DNA of 64,000 bases from AC-32 sp038237925 (lineage in GTDB: Bacteria; Actinomycetota; Thermoleophilia; Gaiellales; Gaiellaceae): contig JBBRYF010000006.1 in assembly GCA_038237925.1 (NCBI GenBank), forward strand, positions 78,734-142,733, in the 5' to 3' direction. The notes below the pieces were generated by a model. That model made no database searches. It worked only from the letters and a program-made list of their open reading frames with translations, and was not told the origin of the DNA. Positions 47,991 through 56,659 of the stretch are shown here, in pieces. Made by a program: the position numbers and the translations under genes. The first letter of the stretch is position 1. Each line of letters opens with the position of its first letter.

Positions 47991-49930
47991 AGACGCAGTT
48001 CCGGCGGCAGCGGCCGCGAGTGGACGAGCACGAGCGTCGCGGTCGGGCGCGTGAGGGCGACGTACAGCTCGCGCAGACCCTGGCCCTCGGCGGCCTCCTC
48101 GACGATCGCCGCGGGCTCGACCACGATCACGTGGTCGAACTCCATGCCCTTGGCCTCGCGGGGGGTCAGGACGGCAATGCGCGTCTCGTCGAAGAGCGCG
48201 GCCTCGCCGTCGCCGCGCAGGGAAGCCGGGGCGATCACAGCGAGCAGGCCCTCCTCGCCGGCGAGCCGTGCGGCCTCTTCGTACGCGGCCGAGAGCGGCT
48301 CGTCCACCTGGACGACACGCGGAGGCTCGGCGCCCGTGCGGTATGCGACCGGCGGCTCGACGCCCGGCGCGATGCGCTCGAGCAGCGGTAGGGCGACGGC
48401 CATAATCTCGCGCGGCACGCGGTAGGCGTGGCGGAGCTCCTCGACCTCCACGGCGTCCCCGCTCGGTAGGTGGAGCAGGAGCTGGTCCCAGCGGTCGTAG
48501 GCGATCGGCCCGGTCGCTTGGGCGATGTCGCCGAGCAGCGTGAACGCTCCCGCGGCGCGGCGGGCGACCATCCGCAGTTGCATCGGCGTCAGGTCCTGCG
48601 CCTCGTCGACGATCACGTGCCCGTAGCGAGCCGGTACGCCGAGCAGGACGCCGCGAGCCTCGTCGAGTAAAGGCAGGTCGCCGTCGCTCCAACCGCTCCG
48701 GGAGCGGCGGAGGAGCGCCTGCTCGTCGGCGTCGAGTAGATCGCCGGCCGACGCGGCCAGGCTCTCGCGCGAGGAGAGCAGCCGCCGGACGAGCTGCTCC
48801 GGCTTCGGCGCCGGCCAGCTCGCGTCGAGGAACCGGTTCAGCCGACCGTCGCGGCGCAGCGCCTGCTCGACCTCCTCGAAAGAACGAAAAGCCTGGCCGC
48901 CGAGTCGCGCGCCGTAGTCCTCGTAGAAGCGCCGCAGCACGTTCATCCGGAACCGCTCCCGGGCCGCCGCCGAGAGGCCGAGCTCGGCGCGCGCCTCGGC
49001 GAGCAGCTCGCCGACCTCGTCCGCCTCGACTCCGACGAACCTTCCTTCGAGTCGAACCACGAGCTCCTGCGGCTCGCCCTCGGAGGCGAGCTCGGCTGCG
49101 CGGCGCACGACTTCTCCCATCCGCACGTCCGCCTTCAGGCGACGCGTCTCGAGCGAATCGACCTGGGTTACCTCGACGCCGTCGACGAGCTCTGCGATCG
49201 CGCGCTGGTCGACGCTGTCCTCGCCGAGCGCGGGGAGGACGTGCGAGACGTACTCCATGAAGGCCGGGTTCGGGCCGACGACGAGGATGCGCCGCAGGGC
49301 GGCCCGGTGCTCGTAGAGCAGGAACGACGCCCGGTGGAGGCCGACCGCCGTCTTGCCGGTCCCCGGGCCGCCCTGGATCACGAGCGGAGGCTCGGGGTCG
49401 CGCGCGATCAGCCGGTATTGGTCGGCCTGGATCGTCGCCACGATGTCGCGCATCCGTGCGTCGCGGGTCCGGTCGAGCTCCTCGAGCAGGAAGTCGTCGA
49501 CGGCAGCGGCGTCGGCGAGCGATCCGCCGAGAGCTTCGTCGCTGATGTCCAGGAGGGTGCGGTCGCGGGTCCGGAAGCGGCGGCGCAGCGTGACGCCGTG
49601 CGGTGCGACCGGAGTGGCCGTGTAGAAGGGCCGTGCCGCCGGCGCCTGCCAGTTCACGATCAGCGCGCGGCGGGCGTCGTCGTGCACCCAGCGGCGGCCG
49701 ATGTAGAGGGCGTCGGCAGAGCTCTCGGCGTCGATCCGGCCGAAGCAGAGCCCGCGCTCGGCGTCCTCGAAGGTCCTGAGGCGACCGGTCGCCCAGTCCT
49801 CGATCGCCTGCGCCGCGACCTCCGTGGCGCCGGCACCGGACGCGCGCAGGAGCGCCTCGCGCATGCGGTCGAGGCAGTCGTAGGCCTCGTCGAGGTAGGC
49901 CTGCTCGGCGGGGAGGTCGGGGTGCGCCAC
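47987..49930 (-). CDS. HelD/HelR-like UvrD-family ATPase
   Basis: 647 residues from a GTG. N-terminal coiled-coil arm (AEQAYLDEAYDCLDRMREAL), Walker A PPLVIQGGPGTGKTAVGLHR (about residues 180-199), motif II HVIVDEAQDLTPMQLRMV, motif VI ALTRPTATLVLVHS. The early LYIGRRWVHD and NWQAPAARPFYTAT blocks are typical of HelD, which removes stalled RNA polymerase from DNA and in actinobacteria (HelR) can confer rifampicin tolerance. Its stop overlaps the dtd remnant by 4 bases; dtd and this gene were presumably convergent neighbours before the element came in. Confidence 0.85.
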   Translation of the reverse strand: MAHPDLPAEQAYLDEAYDCLDRMREALLRASGAGATEVAAQAIEDWATGRLRTFEDAERGLCFGRIDAESSADALYIGRRWVHDDARRALIVNWQAPAARPFYTATPVAPHGVTLRRRFRTRDRTLLDISDEALGGSLADAAAVDDFLLEELDRTRDARMRDIVATIQADQYRLIARDPEPPLVIQGGPGTGKTAVGLHRASFLLYEHRAALRRILVVGPNPAFMEYVSHVLPALGEDSVDQRAIAELVDGVEVTQVDSLETRRLKADVRMGEVVRRAAELASEGEPQELVVRLEGRFVGVEADEVGELLAEARAELGLSAAARERFRMNVLRRFYEDYGARLGGQAFRSFEEVEQALRRDGRLNRFLDASWPAPKPEQLVRRLLSSRESLAASAGDLLDADEQALLRRSRSGWSDGDLPLLDEARGVLLGVPARYGHVIVDEAQDLTPMQLRMVARRAAGAFTLLGDIAQATGPIAYDRWDQLLLHLPSGDAVEVEELRHAYRVPREIMAVALPLLERIAPGVEPPVAYRTGAEPPRVVQVDEPLSAAYEEAARLAGEEGLLAVIAPASLRGDGEAALFDETRIAVLTPREAKGMEFDHVIVVEPAAIVEEAAEGQGLRELYVALTRPTATLVLVHSRPLPPELRL

Positions 49931-50051
49931 GGCGAGAATCGTAGTGCCCTGCGTTCTACATATGCGTTTTACCTATACTGTCGTGAAGTTGACGCGCACA
50001 CACCATCCACGCTCTCGCAGCCGCCGCCTCGTCGGACCGGGGCGCTGGCAC

Positions 50052-50381
50052 GTGAGCGCGCGGGTCGAGCGCTTCGTCGAGCCCTCGCTGCTGCTCCTCC
50101 TGCGCGAGCGGCCGCTCCACGGCTACGAGCTGCTCGAGCGGATCCCGGAGCTCGGGGTCGAGGGACGCGTCGACATCGGCAACCTCTACCGGCTCCTGCG
50201 CGCGCTCGAGGACGAGGGTCTCGTCCGTTCCGAGTGGAGCGCCGACCTTCCAGGCCCGGCCAAGCGGACCTACGAGCTCACCGCCGAGGGCCGCCGGCTG
50301 CTCGATCGCTGGGCGGAGGCGCTGCGCCGGGCGCAGGGGACGATCGCAACCTTTCTCGATCGCTACGAGGAGAGGAGGTGA
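50052..50381 (+). CDS. PadR-family transcriptional regulator
   Basis: 109 residues from the GTG at 50052. The PadR winged helix is clear: VEPSLLLLLRERPLHGYELL, IGNLYRLLRALEDEGLVRSE, GPAKRTYELTAEGRRLLDRW. PadR proteins are usually ligand-controlled repressors of a neighbouring exporter or of themselves. It is divergent from helD; a TATACT at 49974-49979 is its likely -10. A longer start (49944) would add 36 Arg-rich residues. Confidence 0.87.
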   Translation: MSARVERFVEPSLLLLLRERPLHGYELLERIPELGVEGRVDIGNLYRLLRALEDEGLVRSEWSADLPGPAKRTYELTAEGRRLLDRWAEALRRAQGTIATFLDRYEERR

Positions 50382-50383
50382 AC

Positions 50384-50566
50384 ATGCACGGGCACAGACA
50401 CCAGCGCCACGGCTTCGGCCGCGGCCACCGCAGATTCCCGAGCCGCGAGGAGTGGCTCAGGCGCCTCGAGGAGCACCAGCGCGACCTCGAGCAGGAGATC
50501 GCGGACGTCGCCGACGTGATCCGGCACTTGAAGTCGGATTCGCAGGGCGAGACCTCCACGGTCTAG
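50384..50566 (+). CDS. 60-residue His/Arg-rich coiled-coil protein, PadR partner
   Basis: ATG two bases after the PadR stop with AGGAGG upstream. Residues 1-18 are His/Arg/Gly-rich (MHGHRHQRHGFGRGHRRF, possible metal binding); residues 20-50 form an amphipathic coiled coil (EEWLRRLEEHQRDLEQEI, ADVADVIRHL). Small coiled-coil proteins often follow PadR genes. Possibly a metal-sensing co-factor; inference. Confidence 0.65.
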   Translation: MHGHRHQRHGFGRGHRRFPSREEWLRRLEEHQRDLEQEIADVADVIRHLKSDSQGETSTV

Positions 50567-50724
50567 GAGGGTTTGGCGGAACGTCGCTCGCTCTCGGGGT
50601 GCGATGGCCGTTCCGAGGCAAGAACGTAGGGAGTGCCGATAGCAGCGCTATCGGCGCGACTGAGGACGCGGGCTCGGCGCGGGCAGCGCGGCCCGGGAGC
50701 ATCGCGGTGTTTCGTCAAACCTCC
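50566..50724 (+). ncRNA. Candidate structured RNA closed by a 16-bp stem
   Basis: The left arm 50566-50582 (GGAGGGTTTGGCGGAAC) pairs with the right arm 50709-50724 (GTTTCGTCAAACCTCC) over 16 positions with one bulge and two G-U wobbles, which favours an RNA made from the plus strand. Inside are a perfect 9-bp hairpin with arms GCCGATAGC and GCTATCGGC around AGC, and GCGATG/CATCGC pairing. A terminator follows 15 bases later. The overall shape (long closing stem, internal hairpins, about 160 bases) is that of a small RNA; I cannot match it to a known family. Confidence 0.4.
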
Positions 50725-50738
50725 CAATAGGGCTTCAG

Positions 50739-50758
50739 GGCCCCGCCTCGGCGGGGCC
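50739..50758 (+). terminator. Hairpin terminator before the rimP operon
   Basis: GGCCCCGC (50739-50746), loop CTCG, GCGGGGCC (50751-50758). It ends the PadR operon or the candidate RNA. Confidence 0.75.
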
Positions 50759-50818
50759 ATCCGCCCCTTTTCGAGTTGCTATCCTCCTTTCCACCACATT
50801 TCACCCGGTCGGCGAAAT

Positions 50819-50842
50819 GGGCGCGTTGCGCCCGTTTTTTTT
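50819..50842 (+). terminator. Attenuator-like intrinsic terminator in the rimP-nusA leader
   Basis: GGGCGC-GTT-GCGCCC followed by G and eight T is a textbook Rho-independent terminator. It lies between a likely promoter (TATCCT near 50780) and the rimP Shine-Dalgarno sequence GGAAGGAG (50843-50850). An upstream ATTTC/GAAAT pair (50799-50817) could form a competing structure. Because NusA stimulates pausing and hairpin termination, autoregulation of the operon is plausible. Confidence 0.7.
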
Positions 50843-50854
50843 GGAAGGAGCGAG

Positions 50855-51292
50855 ATGCCGAGCGTCCACGAGAAGGAGCGAACGCTGGAGCATGAGATCC
50901 GCGGCAAGGTCGAAGAGGCCCTGCCGGGCGTCGAGGTGCTCGCGGTCGAGCTGACGGGGCCCGAGCGGCTGACCGTCTACGTGGACCGCGAGGCAGAAGC
51001 CGTCGACCTCGCGCTCTGCCAGCAGGTCACGCGCGTGCTCTCGGACTACCTCCGTGAGTACGGCGTCGACGTCTCCTCACCAGGACCGGAGCGGCCGCTG
51101 CGCAGGCCCGAGCACTTCCAGCGCGCGGTCGGCAAGAGCGTCAAGCTGAAGACGGACCGCCGTAAGCTTCGCGGCGAGGTCACGCGCGCGGACGACCAGG
51201 CGGTGACCGTCGTCGCCGACGGCAGCGAGATCGACATCCCGTACGACGAGATCGTCCGGGGCAACCTGATCGAGGAGAAGGAAGGCCGATGA
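50855..51292 (+). CDS. rimP: Ribosome maturation factor RimP
   Basis: 145 residues from an ATG with GGAAGGAG. LEHEIRGKVEEALPGVEVLA, TVYVDREAEAVDLALCQQVT, YGVDVSSPGPERPLRRPEHF (VSSPGxxRPL signature), then a C-terminal Sm-like domain (VKLKTDRRKLRGEVTRADDQ). It assists 30S maturation. First gene of rimP-nusA-ylxR-infB; ATGA overlap with nusA. Confidence 0.95.
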   Translation: MPSVHEKERTLEHEIRGKVEEALPGVEVLAVELTGPERLTVYVDREAEAVDLALCQQVTRVLSDYLREYGVDVSSPGPERPLRRPEHFQRAVGKSVKLKTDRRKLRGEVTRADDQAVTVVADGSEIDIPYDEIVRGNLIEEKEGR

Positions 51293-52896
51293 GCAGGGAG
51301 ATCATCGAGCTCGTCCACGAGCTCGAGCGCGACAGAGGGATCGAAGGCGACACGCTGATCACGGCGCTGGAAGACGCGCTGCTGGCGGCGTACAAGAAGA
51401 CCCCAGGCTCGACCCGCCACGCCGTCGTCGAGCTCAACCGCACGGAGGGCGACTTCCGCGTATTTTCGATCGAGCTGCCGTCCGACATCGAGGAGCGGCT
51501 GCTCGAGGAGGCGCGCGAGCGCGTGCTCACCGAGCTCGAGGCCGCCGAGGTCGAGAACGGCGAGCGCTCGCACGTGCTCGTCACCGACGAGGATCTCGAC
51601 ATCGACTGGTCCGACGTCCCCGACGAGCAGGTCAAGCGCGCGGACGTCACTCCCGACAACTTCGGCCGCATCGCCGCGCAGACCGCGAAGCAAGTGATCA
51701 CGCAGCGCATCCGCGAGGCCGAGCGCCAGATCATGTACGACGAGTACGTCGACCGCGTGACCGAAGTCGTGACCGGGATCGTCCAGCAGGCGGGCGACCG
51801 CAACAACGTGCTGGTCGACCTCGGCAAGGTCGAGGCGCTGCTCCCGCGTTCCGAGCAGGTCGACGGCGAGCGCTACGAGCAGGGCTCCCGCATCAAGGCC
51901 GTCATCACCGAGGTCCGCAGCGGCACCAAGGGGCCGCAGGTAATCCTCTCGCGCCGCGACTCAGAGCTGATCCGAACGCTCTTCGAGCTCGAGGTCCCGG
52001 AGATCGCCGACGGTCTCGTCGAGATCCGCGCGGTGGCGCGCGAGCCGGGATACCGCTCGAAGATCGCCGTCGAGTCGCACACCCAGGGGGTCGACCCGGT
52101 CGGCGCGTGCGTCGGCCCGCGAGGCTCTCGCGTGCGCATGGTCGTCTCGGAGCTCCGCGGCGAGAAGATCGACATCATCCCGTGGAACCCTGAGCCCGCC
52201 CGCTTCGTTGCGAAGGCACTCTCGCCGGCGCGTGTGCGCGAGGTCTACCTCGACGACGAGGCGAAGGAGGCGACGGTGGTCGTACCCGACGACCAGCTCG
52301 CGCTCGCGATCGGCAAGGAGGGCATGAACGCCCGCCTCGCCGCGCGCCTGACCGGCTGGAAGGTCGACATCAAGTCCGACACCGAGTTCGCGACCGAAGA
52401 GGCCGAGGCGGCCTTCGCGGGCGACGGCGACGCGGACACCGAGTTCACCGGACGCTGCGCGGCGGTGCTCTCGACCGGCAAGCGCTGCCCGAACGCAGCG
52501 CTCCCGGGCTCGCGCTACTGCGGCGTTCCCGCTCACCAGGAGCTGGCGCTTCGGCCCGAGGTCCAGGACGACGAGGAGCCGATCGTCCAGGAGCCCGAGC
52601 CGGAGCTCGAGGCGGAGGCCGAGCTCGCCCCGCCAGTGGCGGAGAGCATCGGTCCCGACAGCGTCGAGCCGGTCACTCCCGAGGAGGAGCTCGAGAGCGA
52701 AGCGCCTGCCGACGCGGCGGCGACCCACGGCCCGAGTGCCGAGGCAATCGCCGAGGCCGAGGGTGAGGTCGACCTCGACATCGCGCACCCACAGGTCGCG
52801 CCTCCCGAGAAGCTCCCCGGGGGCATTCCGGTCGAGCCGCTCGCTGAGGTAGAGGAAGCCCCGGCGGCGCCAGAGGAGATCGACGGCGCTGCGTGA
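51289..52896 (+). CDS. nusA: Transcription factor NusA with an added zinc-finger-like segment and acidic tail
   Basis: 535 residues. N-terminal RNAP-binding domain (1-130), S1 domain (about 136-205), KH1 (about 230-300, GACVGPRGSRVRMVVSELRG) and KH2 (about 305-370, LALAIGKEGMNARLAARLTG). Beyond the usual end, residues 388-417 carry C390, C400, C411 and H416 in RCAAVLSTGKRCPNAALPG then SRYCGVPAH, a C-x9-C-x10-C-x4-H pattern like small zinc-binding modules of actinobacterial proteins. A 115-residue Glu/Ala/Pro-rich acidic tail follows. NusA controls pausing, termination and antitermination. The zinc-like insert and long tail are unusual. Confidence 0.93.
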   Translation: MSREIIELVHELERDRGIEGDTLITALEDALLAAYKKTPGSTRHAVVELNRTEGDFRVFSIELPSDIEERLLEEARERVLTELEAAEVENGERSHVLVTDEDLDIDWSDVPDEQVKRADVTPDNFGRIAAQTAKQVITQRIREAERQIMYDEYVDRVTEVVTGIVQQAGDRNNVLVDLGKVEALLPRSEQVDGERYEQGSRIKAVITEVRSGTKGPQVILSRRDSELIRTLFELEVPEIADGLVEIRAVAREPGYRSKIAVESHTQGVDPVGACVGPRGSRVRMVVSELRGEKIDIIPWNPEPARFVAKALSPARVREVYLDDEAKEATVVVPDDQLALAIGKEGMNARLAARLTGWKVDIKSDTEFATEEAEAAFAGDGDADTEFTGRCAAVLSTGKRCPNAALPGSRYCGVPAHQELALRPEVQDDEEPIVQEPEPELEAEAELAPPVAESIGPDSVEPVTPEEELESEAPADAAATHGPSAEAIAEAEGEVDLDIAHPQVAPPEKLPGGIPVEPLAEVEEAPAAPEEIDGAA

Positions 52897-53129
52897 GCGA
52901 GCCCGTCAGGACGTGCGCCGGCTGCGGCCGCAAGGCTCCGCAGGCCGAGCTGCTGCGCTTCGTGGCGCACGACGGCGCGCTCGCGCACTCGCCGCACGGC
53001 ACCGGGCGTGGGGTCTACACGTGCCGCCGCCTCGCGTGCTTCGAGCGCGCGGCGGAGCGTCGGGCGTTCAGCCGCACTCTGCGGCGGAACGTGCGAGTCG
53101 ATCCGGAGCTGGCACGGCTCTACACTTGA
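52893..53129 (+). CDS. ylxR: YlxR/RnpM RNA-binding protein
   Basis: 78 residues from a GTG overlapping the nusA stop. RTCAGCGRKAPQAELLRFV, then GRGVYTCRRLACFERAAERR carry the GRGAY/GRGVYxC and Cys pattern of YlxR. RnpM in Bacillus binds and modulates the RNase P RNA. Standard position between nusA and infB. Confidence 0.92.
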   Translation: MSEPVRTCAGCGRKAPQAELLRFVAHDGALAHSPHGTGRGVYTCRRLACFERAAERRAFSRTLRRNVRVDPELARLYT

Positions 53130-53135
53130 GCGCGA

Positions 53136-55097
53136 GTGGCTGACCGACCGAACAGGCCCAACCGTCCGATTCGCCCCCGCCAGGGAGCGCCGGCCGGACG
53201 CCGCAAGCGCCGTGTCGTGATCGACACCGGTGCCGCGCGGCCGCGCCAGGACGGCCGTCAGGCCCGCGGCCGCGAGCAGGCAGCGCCGCCGAAGGAGAAG
53301 ACGCCGGTCGCACCGCTGACCGGTCCGGTCACCGTCGAGTCGGGAGTCACGGTCAAGGATCTCTCGCAGGCGCTCGGCGTCCCGGTCCCGAAGCTGATCA
53401 CGATCCTGATGGCGCTCGGTGCGCCGAAGACGGTCACCCAGTCGCTCGCCGACGAGGAGGTCGAGTTGATCGCGACCGAGGTCGGCCGCGAGGTGCGGAT
53501 CAAGCACGCGGCCGAGGAGGAGCTCGAGCCCGAGGTCTACGAGGACGACGAGGCCGACCTCGAGGCGCGCCCGCCGGTCGTGACGATCATGGGCCACGTC
53601 GACCACGGCAAGACGACGCTGCTCGACGCGATCCGCAAGACGGCGGTCGTCGAGACGGAAGCCGGCGGGATCACGCAGCACATCGGCGCCTACCAGGTCG
53701 TACACGGCGACCGTAAGATCACCTTCCTCGACACCCCCGGCCACGAGGCGTTCACCGCCATGCGTGCCCGCGGCGCCAAGGTCACCGACATCGCGGTACT
53801 GGTCGTGGCCGCCGACGACGGCGTCATGCCGCAGACGAAAGAGTCGATCTCGCACGCGCGCGCCGCCGAGGTGCCGATCGTCGTCGCGGTGAACAAGACC
53901 GATCTCCTGGACGCGAATCCCGACCGCGTGCGCAACGAGCTCGCCGCCGAGGATCTCCAGCCCGAGGAGTGGGGCGGCACGACGCAGTTCGCGCTCGTCT
54001 CGGCCAAGCAGAGCGAGGGGCTCGACGAGCTGCTCGAGAAGGTGCTGCTCGTCGCCGACGCCGAGCTCGTGCTGACCGCGAATCCGAAGGCCGACGCCTC
54101 CGGCCCGATCGTCGAGTCGCGCCTGGACGTCGGCCGCGGCCCGGCCGCGACGATGCTCGTCCACCGCGGCACGCTGCGCGTCGGCGACGCCATCGTCGCC
54201 GGTGACGCCTGGGGCAAGGTCCGCGCGCTCTACAACTTCCGCGGCGAGAAGGTCAAAGAAGCGACGCCGGGCGATCCGGTCGAGATCCTCGGCTTCGACC
54301 ACCCGCCGCCCGCCGGCGAGCAGGGCCGCGTGGTCGAGAACGAGCGCGCGGCGCGCGGCTTCGCGCAGGTGCGAGGCGAGCGGCTGCGCCGCGAGCAGTT
54401 CGCGATTCGTCCCACCGTCGGGGTCACGCTCGAGACGCTCTACTCGCAGCTGCAGGCGGGAGCCGTCCAGGACCTGAACCTCGTGCTCAAGGGCGACGTC
54501 GTCGGCTCGGTCGAGGCAGCGATCTCGGAGCTCGGCAAGATCCAGCACTCCGAGGTGCGCGTGAACGTGATCCACCAGGGCGTCGGCGGGATCACCGAGA
54601 ACGACATCATGCTCGCCTCCGCCTCGAACGCGATGGTCGTCGGCTTCAACGTGCGCCCGAACGCCGAGGCGCGCGCGCTGGCCGCCCGCGAGGGCGTCGA
54701 GATCCGTACCTACCGCGTGATCTACCAGCTCACCGAGGACATCGAGCAGGCCCTCGTCGGGATGCTCAAGCCGGTGCGCACCGAGGCGACGATCGGGGAG
54801 GTCGAGGTGCGTACGCTCTTCCGCGTCTCGCGCCTAGGCACGATCGCGGGCTCGTACGTCACGAACGGCGTCGTTCGGCGAAACGCGAGCGTTCGCGTCC
54901 TGCGCGACGGCACCGTCATCTACGAGACGAAGATCTCGCAGCTCAAGCGCTTCAAGGACGACGTGCGCGAGGTCGAGGAGGGCTTCGAGTGCGGCATCCT
55001 GCTCGAGGGCTTCAACGACCTCAAGGAAGGCGACGTGCTCGAGATCTACGAGACGCGCGAGGTCGAGCGCACCGACCTCGACACGCCGCCCGGCTAG
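53136..55097 (+). CDS. infB: Translation initiation factor IF-2
   Basis: 653 residues from a GTG; short for IF-2 because the N-terminal domain is a brief Arg/Pro-rich stretch plus one IF2_N module (VTVKDLSQALGVPVPKLI). GTPase motifs: G1 GHVDHGKT (residues 153-160), G3 DTPGHEAF, G4 NKTD, then domains II-IV (GGITENDIMLASASNAMVVG). It places fMet-tRNA on the 30S subunit. Confidence 0.96.
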   Translation: MADRPNRPNRPIRPRQGAPAGRRKRRVVIDTGAARPRQDGRQARGREQAAPPKEKTPVAPLTGPVTVESGVTVKDLSQALGVPVPKLITILMALGAPKTVTQSLADEEVELIATEVGREVRIKHAAEEELEPEVYEDDEADLEARPPVVTIMGHVDHGKTTLLDAIRKTAVVETEAGGITQHIGAYQVVHGDRKITFLDTPGHEAFTAMRARGAKVTDIAVLVVAADDGVMPQTKESISHARAAEVPIVVAVNKTDLLDANPDRVRNELAAEDLQPEEWGGTTQFALVSAKQSEGLDELLEKVLLVADAELVLTANPKADASGPIVESRLDVGRGPAATMLVHRGTLRVGDAIVAGDAWGKVRALYNFRGEKVKEATPGDPVEILGFDHPPPAGEQGRVVENERAARGFAQVRGERLRREQFAIRPTVGVTLETLYSQLQAGAVQDLNLVLKGDVVGSVEAAISELGKIQHSEVRVNVIHQGVGGITENDIMLASASNAMVVGFNVRPNAEARALAAREGVEIRTYRVIYQLTEDIEQALVGMLKPVRTEATIGEVEVRTLFRVSRLGTIAGSYVTNGVVRRNASVRVLRDGTVIYETKISQLKRFKDDVREVEEGFECGILLEGFNDLKEGDVLEIYETREVERTDLDTPPG

Positions 55098-55098
55098 C

Positions 55099-55398
55099 TT
55101 GGGCGCCGGCTACGTCGGCATTCTCTCCGCGGAGCTCCACTTCCCCGAGAACCGCTCGCTGAAGGGGAAGCGCAAGGAGCTGCTCTCGGTCAAGGCTCAG
55201 CTGCAGCGGCGCTTCGGCGCCTCGGTCGCAGAGGTCGACCACCACGAGCTCTGGCAGCGCGCGCGGCTGACGCTCTCGTGTGTCGCCCGCGGGCACCGGG
55301 AGGTCGAGGAGCTGCTCGACGGTGCGGTGCGCTACCTCGCGGGCCAGGCGTTCGAGCTCGGCCAGGTGGAGCGGGAGGTCATCACCTTGGACGACTGA
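55099..55398 (+). CDS. DUF503 (YlxP-like) protein
   Basis: 99 residues from a TTG one base after the infB stop. ILSAELHFPENRSLKGKRKE, LLSVKAQLQRRFGASVAEVD, HHELWQRARLTLSCVA. YlxP/DUF503 commonly sits between infB and rbfA and is thought to act in ribosome assembly. The end overlaps the convergent LVIVD gene by 17 bases. Confidence 0.9.
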   Translation: MGAGYVGILSAELHFPENRSLKGKRKELLSVKAQLQRRFGASVAEVDHHELWQRARLTLSCVARGHREVEELLDGAVRYLAGQAFELGQVEREVITLDD

Positions 55399-56602
55399 GG
55401 ACCCAGAGGCCGGAGCTCATGTCCGATGCGAGCACGTAGCACGGCATCACGAAGACGCCCCAGACGGCTGTGCAGCTCGACCCCGGGCAGAGGAGGCCGT
55501 GGTGGTCGGGAACCGGAGCGGGCCGGAACCGCGCCAGGAAACGCGGATGTCGCGGACGTTTCAGGTCGAAGATGGCCACGCCCTGTCCATACCAGGAGAA
55601 GTACCCGTAGCGGCCCGCCGTCTTTGGGTCGTGGACGCTGTCGGCGAGCGTGCTCACGACCGCACCGCCGGGCTGCAGCCCAGCCGGCAGGCGAATGGTC
55701 GCGAGCTTCACGGGGTGCGCAGCGTCCGCCACGTCCCAGATCACCGGGCGACCGTGCGGGAGCTCATGCGTCTCGAGCAGCAATCGACCCTGCTGCAGGG
55801 GCCAGCTCGAGTGCGCCCTTCCCTGACCTGGCGCGGTGCGCCCGAGGTAGCGCGGGTGAGCCGGATGCGAGATGTCGAGGATCACGGTGCCGAGGTCCCA
55901 GTAGGAAAGGTACGCACGCGTCGCGGTGGCGTTGGTGCGCACCGAGTGGACCAGGTAGTTGGTCTTCCCGATCTCCGAGCACAGATGCAGATCGCGGCAC
56001 GCGCTCCAGCTTCCGACCTCGACGGGATCGCCGGGAGTCGTGACGTCGTAGATGTGGAAGCCTGCAGCCTCCGGAGCGAGCGATGTCTCGGTCGCCGCCT
56101 CAGCGGTGTAGATCCAGGCATGATCTCGTGCGGCTGCAAGCCAGATCTCATGAGACCCCCGAGGCTCGGTGCGGACCCGCGCGAGCTCTCTCGGGTGCTT
56201 CGGTTGCGTCACGTCGACGACCGCGAACCCGCCGAACCCGGCGGTGCAGGCCTGGACGCTGACGGCTGCCAGCACGCCTTTGAAGTCACTCGTGCGGAGT
56301 CGTCGTACGATCGTCTTCTCGGTCCACGTGCCCGGGATCCGCGCGAGGGTCGAGATTCGTCGCGGCCGCCGCGGGTTCGAGAGGTCGTAGACCCGGACGC
56401 CCTGTGCAGGGCAGTCGGCGGCTCCCTTGCGGCTCGAGAGGTACGCGTAGTGGCGCTCGCCGACGACATCGGCGCTGTAGCCCCCGCCTGGGTTGACGTG
56501 TGCGAGGACACGGAACGAGTCGGCGCGACGCGCGCCCGCGTCGGTCACCGCTCCCGTCGCGAAGACGCAGAAGCACACCGCGAGGAACAGCCGCTGAGCC
56601 AC
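55382..56602 (-). CDS. Secreted LVIVD-repeat propeller protein
   Basis: 406 residues from a GTG with AGGAGA upstream. Signal peptide AQRLFLAVCFCVFATGAV. Repeats with the LVIVD-type pattern: GVRVYDLSNPRRPRRISTL, GGFAVVDVTQPKHPRELARV, GFHIYDVTTPGDPVEVGSW, TVILDISHPAHPRYLG, GVAIFDLKRPRHPRFLARF. These form a beta-propeller of unknown ligand. Several Cys pairs suggest disulfides outside the cell. It interrupts the ribosome-assembly cluster on the opposite strand and is a probable insertion. Confidence 0.8.
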   Translation of the reverse strand: MAQRLFLAVCFCVFATGAVTDAGARRADSFRVLAHVNPGGGYSADVVGERHYAYLSSRKGAADCPAQGVRVYDLSNPRRPRRISTLARIPGTWTEKTIVRRLRTSDFKGVLAAVSVQACTAGFGGFAVVDVTQPKHPRELARVRTEPRGSHEIWLAAARDHAWIYTAEAATETSLAPEAAGFHIYDVTTPGDPVEVGSWSACRDLHLCSEIGKTNYLVHSVRTNATATRAYLSYWDLGTVILDISHPAHPRYLGRTAPGQGRAHSSWPLQQGRLLLETHELPHGRPVIWDVADAAHPVKLATIRLPAGLQPGGAVVSTLADSVHDPKTAGRYGYFSWYGQGVAIFDLKRPRHPRFLARFRPAPVPDHHGLLCPGSSCTAVWGVFVMPCYVLASDMSSGLWVLSRPR

Positions 56603-56659
56603 TGTCTCCTACGACGGCGGCGGGGCGCCGTAGTTGGCGGAGCGGGTTGAATACCGCGA

